From assembly GCF_002014975.1 (NCBI RefSeq), contig NZ_MUXV01000029.1, positions 1-25,863 of the forward strand: a stretch of DNA of 25,863 nt, written 5' to 3'. The DNA comes from Moraxella bovis (GTDB lineage: Bacteria > Pseudomonadota > Gammaproteobacteria > Pseudomonadales > Moraxellaceae). Positions 7,950-16,016 of this stretch are shown here, piece after piece. Both the position numbers and the translations under genes were made by a program. How positions within the stretch are numbered: position 1 is the stretch's first letter; every line of letters begins with the position of its first letter. Under the pieces are notes generated by a model. That model did no database searches. It was not told where the DNA came from and saw nothing but the letters and a program-made list of their open reading frames with translations.

Positions 7950-8873
7950 CTAAGAGTTTTCTAGCAACTTTACCGCCACTTTCCTCCCAAAAGTCGCCCT
8001 TGCCGTGCCCACCACCTCTTCAAAAAGTTGGTTGTTGTAATGCACCGCCACGCCCACAAAGCCAAGCGTGCACAGATGACGTAGCCAAGCGGTGTTGAAT
8101 TTGTCCAAATCGGTTTTGTCTAAGTTAAAAATCCCCAAAAATTCCTCCAAATGCTTGGTGTATTGCCCTGCCAAAGGACTTGTGGACAGTGCCAACAGCT
8201 CATCGGCAAGCCCTGTATTTTGGGCGTTTTTGAGCACCATTTGCCCAAGCGTCAAGGCGGTGAGCAGTACCTGTTTTTGGTGAATGAGTGTTTCGTCTGT
8301 CGCCACCAAAATTCCATAAACCGTACGCACACCGTCATCGCCTTCGATGTCCGCACCATAAATAAGTGCAAGCTCGTACACCGTACACAGCGATACCAAC
8401 AGCACCCACGCCGTATCCAGAGCCACCCCTTTGACCCCAAGCACCCCAAACACTCCGCCAGTACTGAGCCACGTGCGGTTTTGGTTGATGAGGTCTTGGG
8501 CGAATGCCTCTTTTTGGTCGTCCGTCAGCATGGACAACTCGGCAAAACGGGCGTCTTTTTGCAATTTAAAGCGTGCCAAACAGTACGCCCCCTGTGCCAG
8601 CTTTTGATAAACATCGTCCGACAAGCTTGCCCACGTCTGGGCAGGGACAACCTTTTTTAACAAATCCAACGCCCCGCCCACACGCCTGCCAAGCAATTCT
8701 TTACCAAGCGATGAGCCGAACTGACTGGTGTATTTTTGTAAAGATGGCTTGTCAAACCCTGACAAATCAAGGGCTTCATAAGTCTTGCCAGAAGCATACG
8801 TGTCGCTCAAATATCCGCCAATTTTGCCAAACAGACTGAGCTTTTGATAGGAAGTTAATTTTTCTTGGTGCAT
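7950..8873 (-). CDS. EcsC family protein
   Basis: I chose the ATG at 8873 (MHQEKLTSYQ, 307 aa) because GGAG lies seven bases upstream; an in-frame ATG at 8900 is less likely. The sequence shows EcsC-family features: an N-terminal DTYASGKTYEALDLSG segment, a glycine-rich hydrophobic centre (GGVFGVLGVKGVALDTAW), VYELALIYG, and a C-terminal GFVGVAVHYNNQLFEEVVG. EcsC proteins are poorly understood; the name comes from the Bacillus ecs transporter locus, and no transporter genes lie here. It is read in the same direction as the hydrolase, 119 bp upstream of it. Because the hydrolase has its own Fur-controlled promoter region, I treat the two as separate units. Confidence 0.75.
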   Translation of the reverse strand: MHQEKLTSYQKLSLFGKIGGYLSDTYASGKTYEALDLSGFDKPSLQKYTSQFGSSLGKELLGRRVGGALDLLKKVVPAQTWASLSDDVYQKLAQGAYCLARFKLQKDARFAELSMLTDDQKEAFAQDLINQNRTWLSTGGVFGVLGVKGVALDTAWVLLVSLCTVYELALIYGADIEGDDGVRTVYGILVATDETLIHQKQVLLTALTLGQMVLKNAQNTGLADELLALSTSPLAGQYTKHLEEFLGIFNLDKTDLDKFNTAWLRHLCTLGFVGVAVHYNNQLFEEVVGTARATFGRKVAVKLLENS

Positions 8874-8976
8874 GACATCACTCCATTTTTCATTCATCAT
8901 TCACACACCATAGCACACCCACGCCAAAAATACAAAATTATTTCAAAAACCCCACCCTCACTGTGGTATGATTTTG

Positions 8977-8985
8977 TGGTATAAT
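8977..8985 (+). promoter_or_regulatory. Extended -10 promoter of the NYN-nadD-rsfS operon
   Basis: TGGTATAAT is an extended -10 (TGn plus a consensus TATAAT at 8980-8985). The -35 position (8957-8962, CTCACT) is poor, as is common with extended -10 promoters. The first in-frame ATG of the next gene (8984) is made from the last bases of this -10, so translation must begin further down. Confidence 0.7.
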
Positions 8986-9016
8986 GGCGGCAATTTACCC
9001 AACACTGGCAACCACC

Positions 9017-9805
9017 ATGCTACCTAACGATGCCAATCTTGCCGTCTTGATTGATGCCGACAACGCATCCACCACGTACCTTGAAGCCTTGCTCAGCGAG
9101 ATTGCCACGCTTGGGCGGGCAAGCGTTCGCCGTGCTTATGGCGACTGGACCAAACCTCAGCTTGCCAGTTGGAAAAGCGTGCTGTTGTCGCACTCCATTC
9201 AGCCCATGCAACAGTTCGCCTACACTTCGGGTAAAAACGCCACCGATTCAAGCCTGATTATTGACGCGATGGATTTGCTCTATACCGAGCGGTTTGATGG
9301 CTTTTGCCTTGTGTCATCTGATAGTGATTATACCCGCCTTGCCCAGCGTATCCGTGAGCAGGGTCTTATGGTGTATGGCTTTGGCAAACAGCATACGCCT
9401 AAGCCCTTTATGCAAGCCTGCGACCGCTTTACCTACCTAGAAGTCTTTGAAGAGCAGAAAAAGACCAGTAACGTGGACTTTTATGACTCAGCCGACATGC
9501 TATTCTCAGGCGATAACCAATTCAAGCCTGTGGACGTGGCGATTGCATTGGTCAAAAACGCCATCGCCACCATGGCAGACGAGCAAGGCTGGGCAAACAT
9601 CGCCCCTGTCAAAAACTACATCCTAAAAGTGGAGCCTGATTTTGACGCTCGCCTGTTTCACTATGATAAATTTAGCGACTTCTTAAAGGCGCATCCCCGC
9701 TACTTTGAGCTGACCGAACGCTACCCCAACGGCGACAATCACAAAGTGGTCTTCGTCCGCAATCGCCGTAACGACCTATTGACTGACGTTGAGTTGACCA
9801 TTTGA
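9017..9805 (+). CDS. NYN domain protein (LabA/DUF88 family), putative ribonuclease
   Basis: NYN domains belong to the PIN-like nuclease superfamily. The 262-aa product has LAVLIDADNAS near its start (D13 and D15 are candidate metal ligands), a VRRAYGDW strand, TDSSLIIDAMDLLY and the SSDSDY acidic motif, then VYGFGKQHTPKPF. The C-terminal part (about residues 165-255, with ANIAPVKNYILKVEPDFDAR) resembles an OST-HTH/LOTUS RNA-binding module. I chose the ATG at 9017 because the upstream in-frame ATG (8984) lies inside the -10 box. The stop overlaps the nadD start (TGATG), indicating translational coupling. The RNA substrate is unknown. Confidence 0.8.
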   Translation: MLPNDANLAVLIDADNASTTYLEALLSEIATLGRASVRRAYGDWTKPQLASWKSVLLSHSIQPMQQFAYTSGKNATDSSLIIDAMDLLYTERFDGFCLVSSDSDYTRLAQRIREQGLMVYGFGKQHTPKPFMQACDRFTYLEVFEEQKKTSNVDFYDSADMLFSGDNQFKPVDVAIALVKNAIATMADEQGWANIAPVKNYILKVEPDFDARLFHYDKFSDFLKAHPRYFELTERYPNGDNHKVVFVRNRRNDLLTDVELTI

Positions 9806-10488
9806 TGAGACGGGTGTTTTTGGGGGGCAGTTTTGACCCTGTGCATGACGGACATTTGGCGATGATACGCCTTGTTCATCATCGCCTGTCATCTTTGGGT
9901 TTGCCCTTTGTCATCTCGTTTTTGCCCACCGCAGGCAACCCCTTTAAAGGCACACCCACCGACCCCACGCACCGCCTAAACATGCTGTCTTTGGCGTGTG
10001 ATATATTAAAAAATCAAGACATTACCGCAAGCATTGACACATCAGAAATCCACCAAGCCCCACCCGTCTATACCATAGACACGGTGCGTGCATTGGCACA
10101 GCGTTATCCTGATGATGAACGGATTTTTATCATGGGCGGTGATAGTTTGGCAAGTTTGCATTTGTGGAGGGATTATAAAGAGCTTTTGGCGTACGTTAAA
10201 ATTTGGGCGTTTGACAGAGCTGGCAGTGATGATGTCGTGCCAGATGTTTTGGTAAGAATGACTGATGATTTTGGTAAATTTTTACAAGATGGTTTTTTAA
10301 AAGATGATTTGTTAAAAACCAATAACTCTTTTAACACCAAAAGCATTTTTTATGACACATCGCCCGTGCCTGCCGTCTCGTCCACCCAAATCCGCCACGC
10401 CCTAACCCAAAACGACAAACCATGTCATTTGCCCGAGCCGATTTTTGCTTATATTAAAACGCACGAGCTTTATAAAAGTGTGCTATAA
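9805..10488 (+). CDS. nadD: Nicotinate-nucleotide adenylyltransferase
   Basis: NadD transfers AMP from ATP to nicotinate mononucleotide to give deamido-NAD in NAD synthesis. The 227-aa cytosolic protein has the nucleotidyltransferase motif GGSFDPVHDGHL (HxGH at residues 14-17), GGDSLASLHLWRDY in the centre, and the SSTQIRHAL motif near the C-terminus. I chose the ATG at 9805, overlapping the TGA of the NYN gene by one base; the in-frame TTG just upstream is less likely. It precedes rsfS by 32 bp, a nadD-rsfS order common in proteobacteria. Confidence 0.95.
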   Translation: MRRVFLGGSFDPVHDGHLAMIRLVHHRLSSLGLPFVISFLPTAGNPFKGTPTDPTHRLNMLSLACDILKNQDITASIDTSEIHQAPPVYTIDTVRALAQRYPDDERIFIMGGDSLASLHLWRDYKELLAYVKIWAFDRAGSDDVVPDVLVRMTDDFGKFLQDGFLKDDLLKTNNSFNTKSIFYDTSPVPAVSSTQIRHALTQNDKPCHLPEPIFAYIKTHELYKSVL

Positions 10489-10520
10489 TAGACGGTTAAT
10501 ATTTATTTTATTTGAACATT

Positions 10521-10892
10521 ATGACCACACATAACCTATCCTTAGATGAGCAAATCACGCTCGTAACTACTGCCCTAGACGACCTAAAAGCCAAAGAAAT
10601 TACCGTGCTGACGGTTGAGCATTTAACCGAGATTGCCGAGCGTATCATCATCGCCAACGCCACCTCAAAACGCCATGTCAAGGCACTCGCCGACAAGCTT
10701 GGAGCCGCTGCCAAAGAAGCAGGGCTTATGCCACTGGGGCGTGAAGGCGACAAAGACAGCGACTGGACGCTGGTGGACTTAGGGCGTATCGTGGTGCATA
10801 TCATGACCCATGAGGCTCGTGAGTTCTACGACTTAGAAGGCTTATGGTCATCGCCAGAATCCCTACAACAACTCGCCATGCAAAAGGCGTGA
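10521..10892 (+). CDS. rsfS: Ribosomal silencing factor RsfS
   Basis: RsfS binds ribosomal protein uL14 on the 50S subunit and blocks joining with the 30S when nutrients are scarce. The 123-aa protein has the family motifs: LKAKEITVLTVEHL, IIANATSKRHVKALADKL, and the DWTLVDLGRIVVHIMTHEAREFY core split around the VDLG turn. The start is taken at ATG 10521; a TTG nine bases upstream is also in frame, and no strong Shine-Dalgarno decides between them. It is the last gene of the NYN-nadD-rsfS operon, followed by a terminator. Confidence 0.93.
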   Translation: MTTHNLSLDEQITLVTTALDDLKAKEITVLTVEHLTEIAERIIIANATSKRHVKALADKLGAAAKEAGLMPLGREGDKDSDWTLVDLGRIVVHIMTHEAREFYDLEGLWSSPESLQQLAMQKA

Positions 10893-10900
10893 TACACAAA

Positions 10901-10924
10901 TAAAAGGGCGTGATTGCCCTTTTA
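10901..10924. terminator. Bidirectional terminator between rsfS and the NudL-like gene
   Basis: TAAAAGGGC (10901-10909) and GCCCTTTTA (10916-10924) form a 9-bp stem with a 6-nt loop. The stem has A-runs on one side and T-runs on the other, so it can act in both directions between these convergent genes. The right arm includes the stop codon of the minus-strand Nudix gene. Confidence 0.75.
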
Positions 10925-11677
10925 TGTTATGCGATAATACCACTCATGCCCTACCCCAAAGCCAATCTCCATAAGGATTGATAGTATCCGCCCTGTCAGC
11001 CCCCACACGATTTCGGGCGTACCGTCATCATCACAGTCATAGACCCATGCAGGGGTATGCAGTTTGGCGGTACTATTCGTGATTTGACGGTCAAAGACAA
11101 AATCCACAGGCTCACTATATAACACATCAAAGGGCAGCCAAAACAGCCGTGCTATCTCATCTTCACTAGGCGTAAGTCTATCCACCACATCAGGCGGTAT
11201 GCTTGCCACCACAGGACGGACAAGCAAGCCTTTTTTGGAGATTTGCATGGGCAGATACCCCAAAATCTCCACGTCCGCCCGATGTAGTCCCACTTCTTCG
11301 CACGCTTCACGCAAGGCGACATCTGCCGATGATATGTCCGTCTCATCACGCTTACCACCGACTAAGGACATTTCCCCTGCATGGCTACTAAGATGATTTG
11401 ACCGCCTTGTCAAAAGTAGCTTTGGCACAGGTTCGTCTGTGATGACGATAAGCACGCACGCCTGCGGTAAGGGGCTTTCGTTTATCAGCTTATCATACCG
11501 CTTTATCGCCTGCTCACGCACAAGCCCTGTCAAAAGCTCATTGTTATCCGTAAAGGGTAAAATATCCGCCCCACGATACTGTGCTAAGGCTTGGGCGAGC
11601 GGATAAAAGCGGTGCAAATCTGGCACATTGACTGTTTGTTTGTCTATAAAATCATTTGTCATTTTACTCATTTTCAT
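10922..11677 (-). CDS. Nudix hydrolase, CoA pyrophosphatase (NudL-like)
   Basis: NudL-type enzymes hydrolyse coenzyme A and its derivatives to 3',5'-ADP and phosphopantetheine. The 251-aa protein carries LLLTRRSNHLSSHAGEMSL followed by the Nudix box GGKRDETDISSADVALREAC and EEVGL (glycine, then REACEEVG). The serine/histidine-rich lead-in before the box is typical of the CoA subgroup, and LPMQISKKGLLVRPVVA follows. I used the ATG at 11677; in-frame ATGs at 11671 and 11662 are possible. It is divergent from a second Nudix gene, with only 33 bp between the two starts, so their promoters must overlap or lie within coding DNA. Confidence 0.85.
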   Translation of the reverse strand: MKMSKMTNDFIDKQTVNVPDLHRFYPLAQALAQYRGADILPFTDNNELLTGLVREQAIKRYDKLINESPLPQACVLIVITDEPVPKLLLTRRSNHLSSHAGEMSLVGGKRDETDISSADVALREACEEVGLHRADVEILGYLPMQISKKGLLVRPVVASIPPDVVDRLTPSEDEIARLFWLPFDVLYSEPVDFVFDRQITNSTAKLHTPAWVYDCDDDGTPEIVWGLTGRILSILMEIGFGVGHEWYYRIT

Positions 11678-11710
11678 TTAAACTTGTGATATTTAGCTTA
11701 TCATATCATT

Positions 11711-12277
11711 ATGTCCTACTGCTTACAATGCGGTCAGCCCGCCACGTACGCCATACCAGACGGCGACACCCGTCCACGCCTAGTCTGCACGTCCTGCGGT
11801 TATATCCATTATGAAAATCCCAAGATGATTTGTGGGGTACTTGCCGTTCATCAAGGCAAAATCCTACTTTGTCGCCGAGCCATTGAGCCACGCTACGGAC
11901 TGTGGACGCTCCCTGCTGGCTTTATGGAAAATGGCGAGACCATGGCGGACGGGGCAAAACGTGAAACAATAGAAGAAGCGGACGGTGTGGCGGTTGATTT
12001 AAAGCTATACGCCTTGTTTGACGTGCCACATTGGGGGCAGATTCACGCCATGTATCTTGCCAATCTGCAAGATGGAGCGTTTGGCGTGGGTGCTGAGAGC
12101 CTAGAATGTCGGCTGTTTTATCCTGATGAGATTGACATGGAAAATCTCGCTTTTGAGACGGTACGCCAAACCATTGAACGGTATTTGGCGGATAAAGAAC
12201 GCTTAGAAACATTGGGTAAAGATGGTGGGGATTTTGGTTGTTACCCACTTCATGAGGTGTGTTTGGGTAGCACATAA
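11711..12277 (+). CDS. Nudix hydrolase with N-terminal zinc ribbon
   Basis: The 188-aa protein opens with a zinc ribbon (CLQCG at residues 4-8, CTSCG about 20 residues later), followed by HYENPK, a combination seen in NADH-pyrophosphatase-like and FAD/ADP-ribose Nudix enzymes. The Nudix box is GFMENGETMADGAKRETIEE. The ILLCRRAIEPRYGLWTLPAG stretch before it is highly characteristic of this zinc-ribbon subgroup. The exact substrate (an NDP-X dinucleotide) cannot be told from sequence. It is followed at 12 bp by the DUF3841 gene and is divergent from the NudL-like gene. Confidence 0.85.
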   Translation: MSYCLQCGQPATYAIPDGDTRPRLVCTSCGYIHYENPKMICGVLAVHQGKILLCRRAIEPRYGLWTLPAGFMENGETMADGAKRETIEEADGVAVDLKLYALFDVPHWGQIHAMYLANLQDGAFGVGAESLECRLFYPDEIDMENLAFETVRQTIERYLADKERLETLGKDGGDFGCYPLHEVCLGST

Positions 12278-12289
12278 AGGATAATAACC

Positions 12290-12718
12290 ATGTTCACACT
12301 GTGGACAGTACCCCCCGTCAGCGATTATGAGATTTTACGGCGTGATGGCGTGTATCACACCGACCCTGCTTTGGTCGATGAACATCGTCTGTTTGCTTAT
12401 CACTGGATAGCGGACGAGCTTGCCAAACGCACCCCACCCCCATCCAATGTTACCCTACCTGTGTGGGCGTGGTATCACGCTCATAGGGCAAACAAACCCA
12501 AGCCTGACCTTAGAAAATCAGGACATCTACCCAAAGGCGAAAGGGGCGTTCGTATTGAATTTACCCTACCCAAAGAGCGGGTTTTGCTCAGTAATTTTGA
12601 TGGGTGGCATGCGGTGTTAAATGATTGGTGTTTTGCCTTAGATGATGACGAATACGAGCATTACGAACGCTTGGAGCAAACTCTACCACCTGATGAATTT
12701 CAAAGCATTAAAGAGTAA
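12290..12718 (+). CDS. DUF3841-type protein, cut short by an in-frame TAA
   Basis: The 142-aa product starts after AAAGGATAATAACC. It shows LWTVPPVSDYEILRRDGVYH, VWAWYHAHRANKPKPDLR and RVLLSNFDGWHAVLN, which I recognise as a DUF3841-like pattern of unknown function. Translation in the same frame past the stop at 12716-12718 gives SWHNIFDL, then YEIQAVFWELRLDWVKKVDF. Those residues look like the conserved C-terminus of this family, and the next in-frame stop is at 12899. The gene therefore seems to carry a nonsense mutation, or to have a short readthrough form. The continued frame overlaps the 3' end of rimI on the other strand by about 58 bp, so the natural end may have been altered as well. 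Confidence 0.65.
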   Translation: MFTLWTVPPVSDYEILRRDGVYHTDPALVDEHRLFAYHWIADELAKRTPPPSNVTLPVWAWYHAHRANKPKPDLRKSGHLPKGERGVRIEFTLPKERVLLSNFDGWHAVLNDWCFALDDDEYEHYERLEQTLPPDEFQSIKE

Positions 12719-12843
12719 AGCTGGCACAATATCTTTGATTTGAGTCTCATTTCCGACCCTGCTATTTATGAAATTCAAGCGGTATTTTGGGAGCTTCGGC
12801 TTGATTGGGTGAAAAAAGTGGATTTTTTTTACCGCCAGATAAT

Positions 12844-13323
12844 TTACCCCAAATCTTTCTCTAAAATCAGTGCATCCACCGCCCCCCATTCGTCTTTGTA
12901 ATATCCTTTTCGCACGTCTATTTGATAAAAGCCATGTCGCTCATACAGACGTATGGCGGACAAGTTGTCAGCTCGCACTTCTAAGAGTATCCGCTCCGCC
13001 CCTTTGTCCTTGCATAATTTGATAAAATCGCTAAGCAAACCGCCGCCCACGCCCTGCTGTTGATGACGGCTGTCTGTGGCAATGCGTAAAATCTCTGCCG
13101 TCTCAAAGACAATTTGATAAATACAATAACCAAGCATTTCATCACATTCGTCATCGTCATCACAAGCGACAAGCACCCCTGCCCCAAACTGCCCCAGCAC
13201 CGAATGCACCGCCAAGCCGTCCCAAGCGTCATCAAACAGCTCACGCTCCACCCGTGCAATGTCGGACAAATAGCCTGATGATTGGGCGATGTCGGGCGTG
13301 GCAAAATTTAAAAAAACTGTCAT
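12844..13323 (-). CDS. rimI: Ribosomal protein S18 alanine N-acetyltransferase
   Basis: RimI is a GNAT-family enzyme that acetylates the N-terminal alanine of S18. The 159-aa protein has AEILRIATDSRHQQQGVGGG, in which the RxxQQGVGGG acetyl-CoA loop is plain, then LLEVRADNLSAIRLYERHGF and a final YYKDEWGAVDALILEKDL. All of these are RimI hallmarks. An acidic insertion (DDDDECDE) sits near residues 55-62. It is divergent from rnr with 84 bp between the starts, and its 3' end meets the DUF3841 frame. Confidence 0.88.
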   Translation of the reverse strand: MTVFLNFATPDIAQSSGYLSDIARVERELFDDAWDGLAVHSVLGQFGAGVLVACDDDDECDEMLGYCIYQIVFETAEILRIATDSRHQQQGVGGGLLSDFIKLCKDKGAERILLEVRADNLSAIRLYERHGFYQIDVRKGYYKDEWGAVDALILEKDLG

Positions 13324-13407
13324 AAAAGTTACATGATTTCGTGGCTAAATATGTTATGATAACTCAAACATGAAGATTTAACCAAATTTTTTATAAAGAG
13401 AAAATGT

Positions 13408-15648
13408 ATGAAAAAAACACCAACGTGGAACGACCCCAACGCCACCGATGAAGCCAATAAATACCAAAATCCCATTCCCTCACGCCTGCTTATCCTACAA
13501 ACTGTCGCCCAAATGAACAATGACGGCAAACCTGCCACGATGGAGAGTTTGGGACTGCATTTTGAGATTTTGGGTGATGAGGAGCGGTTTTTTGCCCTAA
13601 CCAACCGCCTAAAAGCCATGCTACGGGACAACCAACTAGAACGCACGGACGGCATTCATTTTAGCATTGCCCCCCTGCCCACCACCGTAACGGGCAAGGT
13701 GTCGGCAAATGCCAAGGGCTTTGGCTTTGTCGTGCTTGACGATATGCCTGACCTATTTATCCACGAAAAGCAAATGCGAGTGGTCTTTGATGGCGATACG
13801 GTAGAAGCGGTGGCGACCGAGTTTCGTGGCAAGCCCGAAGCCCGTATCCAAAACGTGCTACACCGTGCCAGCACTGAGTTTGTGGGCGTGATTGACAGCG
13901 ATGATGAGGGCTACTTTGTGCGTCTGTCAGGGGCGAATGCTCATCAGCCCATTACGCTGACCGATGATGACGTGGCTCATCATGGGGCGAGCGTGGGCGA
14001 CAGCGTGAAAGTTACTATCATTGATATGCCGACTTATCAAGAGTACGCCACAGGCAAGATTAGCGAGCTTTTGACCAATCTTAATGACCGTGAACTTATC
14101 ATTGAGACCACACTCCTAAACCACGCCATACCGTCTGAATTTAGCAAAGCCACCCTAGAACAAGCCGACAGCTATGGCGAGCCGACTGAGGCAGACTTTA
14201 AAGGGCGGGTGGATTTGCGAGATTTGCCACTTATCACGATAGACGGCGAAGATGCCCGAGATTTTGACGATGCGGTCTATGCCTGCAAACGCTCGGGCGG
14301 TAATTACCGTGTCGTGGTTGCCATTGCGGACGTGAGCCACTATGTAACACCCCAATCTCCGCTTGATATGGACGCGTACGAGCGTGGCACGAGCGTTTAT
14401 TTTCCCCACCGTGTCATCCCCATGCTCCCAGAAGTGCTGTCCAACGGCTTATGCTCGCTAAACCCCAAAGTGGATCGCCTCTGCATGGTGGCGGATATTA
14501 AGCTGTCTCGTGTGGGCAAGGTTACAGGCTATGAGTTCTACCCTGCGGTCATGCACTCACAGGCTCGCCTGACTTATAACCAAGTAAACGCCTATTTTGA
14601 CGACCCCACGAACCAAACCCTGCCCGATGATTTGGTCAAAAATCCTGATGTCTGTAAATCGGTGGACACGCTTTTTGCTCTGTATCAAATCCTTGATAAA
14701 AAGCGTGAGGAACGAGGAGCGATGGCATTTGAGACGGCGGAGAGTTACATCGTCTTTGGCGAAGATGGCGACATCAAGGACATCAAAAAACGTACTCGTG
14801 GCGATGCTCATAAGCTCATCGAAGAGATGATGCTCCTTGCCAATACTTGTGGGGCGAATTTCGCCCTAAAACACGACTTGCCCGCCCTTTATCGCAACCA
14901 TGATAAACCCTCTGATGAAAAAAGCGGTAAACTTGCCGAATATCTTAAATCCTTTGGTTTGGCGTTCCCGACCGAGTCGCCCACCCATGCCGACTATCAA
15001 CGAGTCATCAAGGCAACCGAAGGCAGGGCGGACACCGAGAGTATTCACGCCATGCTACTTCGCTCCATGATGCAAGCGAACTATAGCCCTGACAACATCG
15101 GACATTTTGGCTTGGCGTATGATGAGTATAGCCACTTTACCAGCCCCATTCGCCGTTATCCTGACCTCATGCTCCACCGAGCCATTAAGGATAAAGTTAC
15201 AAACACCAAGCCCAAGCCTGCCATTTATAAAACCCTAGACGATGCAGGCGAGCAAACCTCCACCACCGAACGCCGTGCCGAAGAAGCAAGCCGTCATGTG
15301 GAAGCCTGGCTAAAATGCCATTATATGGGGCGGCATTTGGGCGATGAGTTTGTGGGGACGATTACCACCGTAACGAGTTTTGGTTTGTTTGTTACGCTAA
15401 ATGACTTGTTCATTGACGGACTGATTCACATCTCAAACCTATCTGCCGAGTACTATGAGTACAACGAGCGTGAACAAGCCTTGATTGGCGAGAAAGGCTC
15501 AATCTTTAAACTTGGCGAACAGCTTTTGATTAAGGTTGCTGGCGTGAATATGGATTTATTGCAAGTGGATTTTGCGTTGGTTGAGAAAGTGGGGGATGAG
15601 AAGGTGGTTAAGAGTGCTAAGAAAAAGGCGAGTAGAAAGAAAAGCTGA
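13408..15648 (+). CDS. rnr: Ribonuclease R
   Basis: RNase R is a processive 3'-5' exoribonuclease that degrades structured RNA, including rRNA and tmRNA-tagged messages. The 746-aa protein has the full layout: an N-terminal helix-turn-helix-like part (about 20-90), cold-shock domains (about 95-240), the RNB catalytic domain with DGEDARDFDD at 279-288 holding the metal-binding aspartates, an S1 domain (about 645-725, GTITTVTSFGLFVTL), and a lysine-rich tail (KSAKKKASRKKS). The start follows AAAGAGAAAATGT, and a second ATG is not needed. A clear terminator follows. Confidence 0.95.
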   Translation: MKKTPTWNDPNATDEANKYQNPIPSRLLILQTVAQMNNDGKPATMESLGLHFEILGDEERFFALTNRLKAMLRDNQLERTDGIHFSIAPLPTTVTGKVSANAKGFGFVVLDDMPDLFIHEKQMRVVFDGDTVEAVATEFRGKPEARIQNVLHRASTEFVGVIDSDDEGYFVRLSGANAHQPITLTDDDVAHHGASVGDSVKVTIIDMPTYQEYATGKISELLTNLNDRELIIETTLLNHAIPSEFSKATLEQADSYGEPTEADFKGRVDLRDLPLITIDGEDARDFDDAVYACKRSGGNYRVVVAIADVSHYVTPQSPLDMDAYERGTSVYFPHRVIPMLPEVLSNGLCSLNPKVDRLCMVADIKLSRVGKVTGYEFYPAVMHSQARLTYNQVNAYFDDPTNQTLPDDLVKNPDVCKSVDTLFALYQILDKKREERGAMAFETAESYIVFGEDGDIKDIKKRTRGDAHKLIEEMMLLANTCGANFALKHDLPALYRNHDKPSDEKSGKLAEYLKSFGLAFPTESPTHADYQRVIKATEGRADTESIHAMLLRSMMQANYSPDNIGHFGLAYDEYSHFTSPIRRYPDLMLHRAIKDKVTNTKPKPAIYKTLDDAGEQTSTTERRAEEASRHVEAWLKCHYMGRHLGDEFVGTITTVTSFGLFVTLNDLFIDGLIHISNLSAEYYEYNEREQALIGEKGSIFKLGEQLLIKVAGVNMDLLQVDFALVEKVGDEKVVKSAKKKASRKKS

Positions 15649-15682
15649 TTTATCCCACAAAAGGGCGATTATCCACCCCAGT

Positions 15683-15719
15683 AAAGACAAACTGTTCGTT
15701 ATGGCAGTTTGTCTTTTTT
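15683..15719 (+). terminator. Rho-independent terminator after rnr
   Basis: A 12-bp perfect stem (AAAGACAAACTG at 15683-15694, CAGTTTGTCTTT at 15705-15716) with a 10-nt loop is followed by further T residues. It lies about 35 bp after the rnr stop. Confidence 0.9.
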
Positions 15720-15720
15720 A

Positions 15721-16016
15721 TTATAATGATTTTTATTATTTAGCAGATCTTAATAAAGTTTAATTCATATTTATCAATCACTTACACGACAGTAAATTCA
15801 TTAAAATTTTTATGGATTTATTTAAAAAATGTCTTGCATTTGCATTTTATGGGCGTATAATGGCTAAACTTGATAGAAATTAATTTATTTAACAATCGTA
15901 TTTTGTTTTTTAAATTAATTTATCTGTTTTATAATGATTAATAATTATGGCATTTGTATTTTAGTCTCAATATCAGTTTCTAAAATATCATATGCAAAAT
16001 AGTGGGATATAAATAA
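15721..16016 (+). promoter_or_regulatory. AT-rich leader with a strong promoter upstream of the Roadblock gene
   Basis: These 296 bases contain no gene that I can see. TTGCAT (15834-15839) and TATAAT (15856-15861) with a 16-bp spacer form a good sigma-70 promoter. It lies about 155 bp before the next start codon, giving a long AT-rich 5' leader. A second TATAAT occurs inside the leader near 15930. Either a long untranslated leader or a small RNA could begin here. Confidence 0.6.

Noticed and set aside
8151..8660. 169-residue plus-strand open frame opposite the EcsC gene
   Set aside because: It has no family resemblance and no Shine-Dalgarno; it is the antisense shadow of a recognisable protein.
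14128..14138. ACCGTCTGAAT resembling the Neisseria DNA uptake sequence
   Set aside because: A single partial match inside the rnr coding region, with no repeat elsewhere; chance is the simpler explanation.
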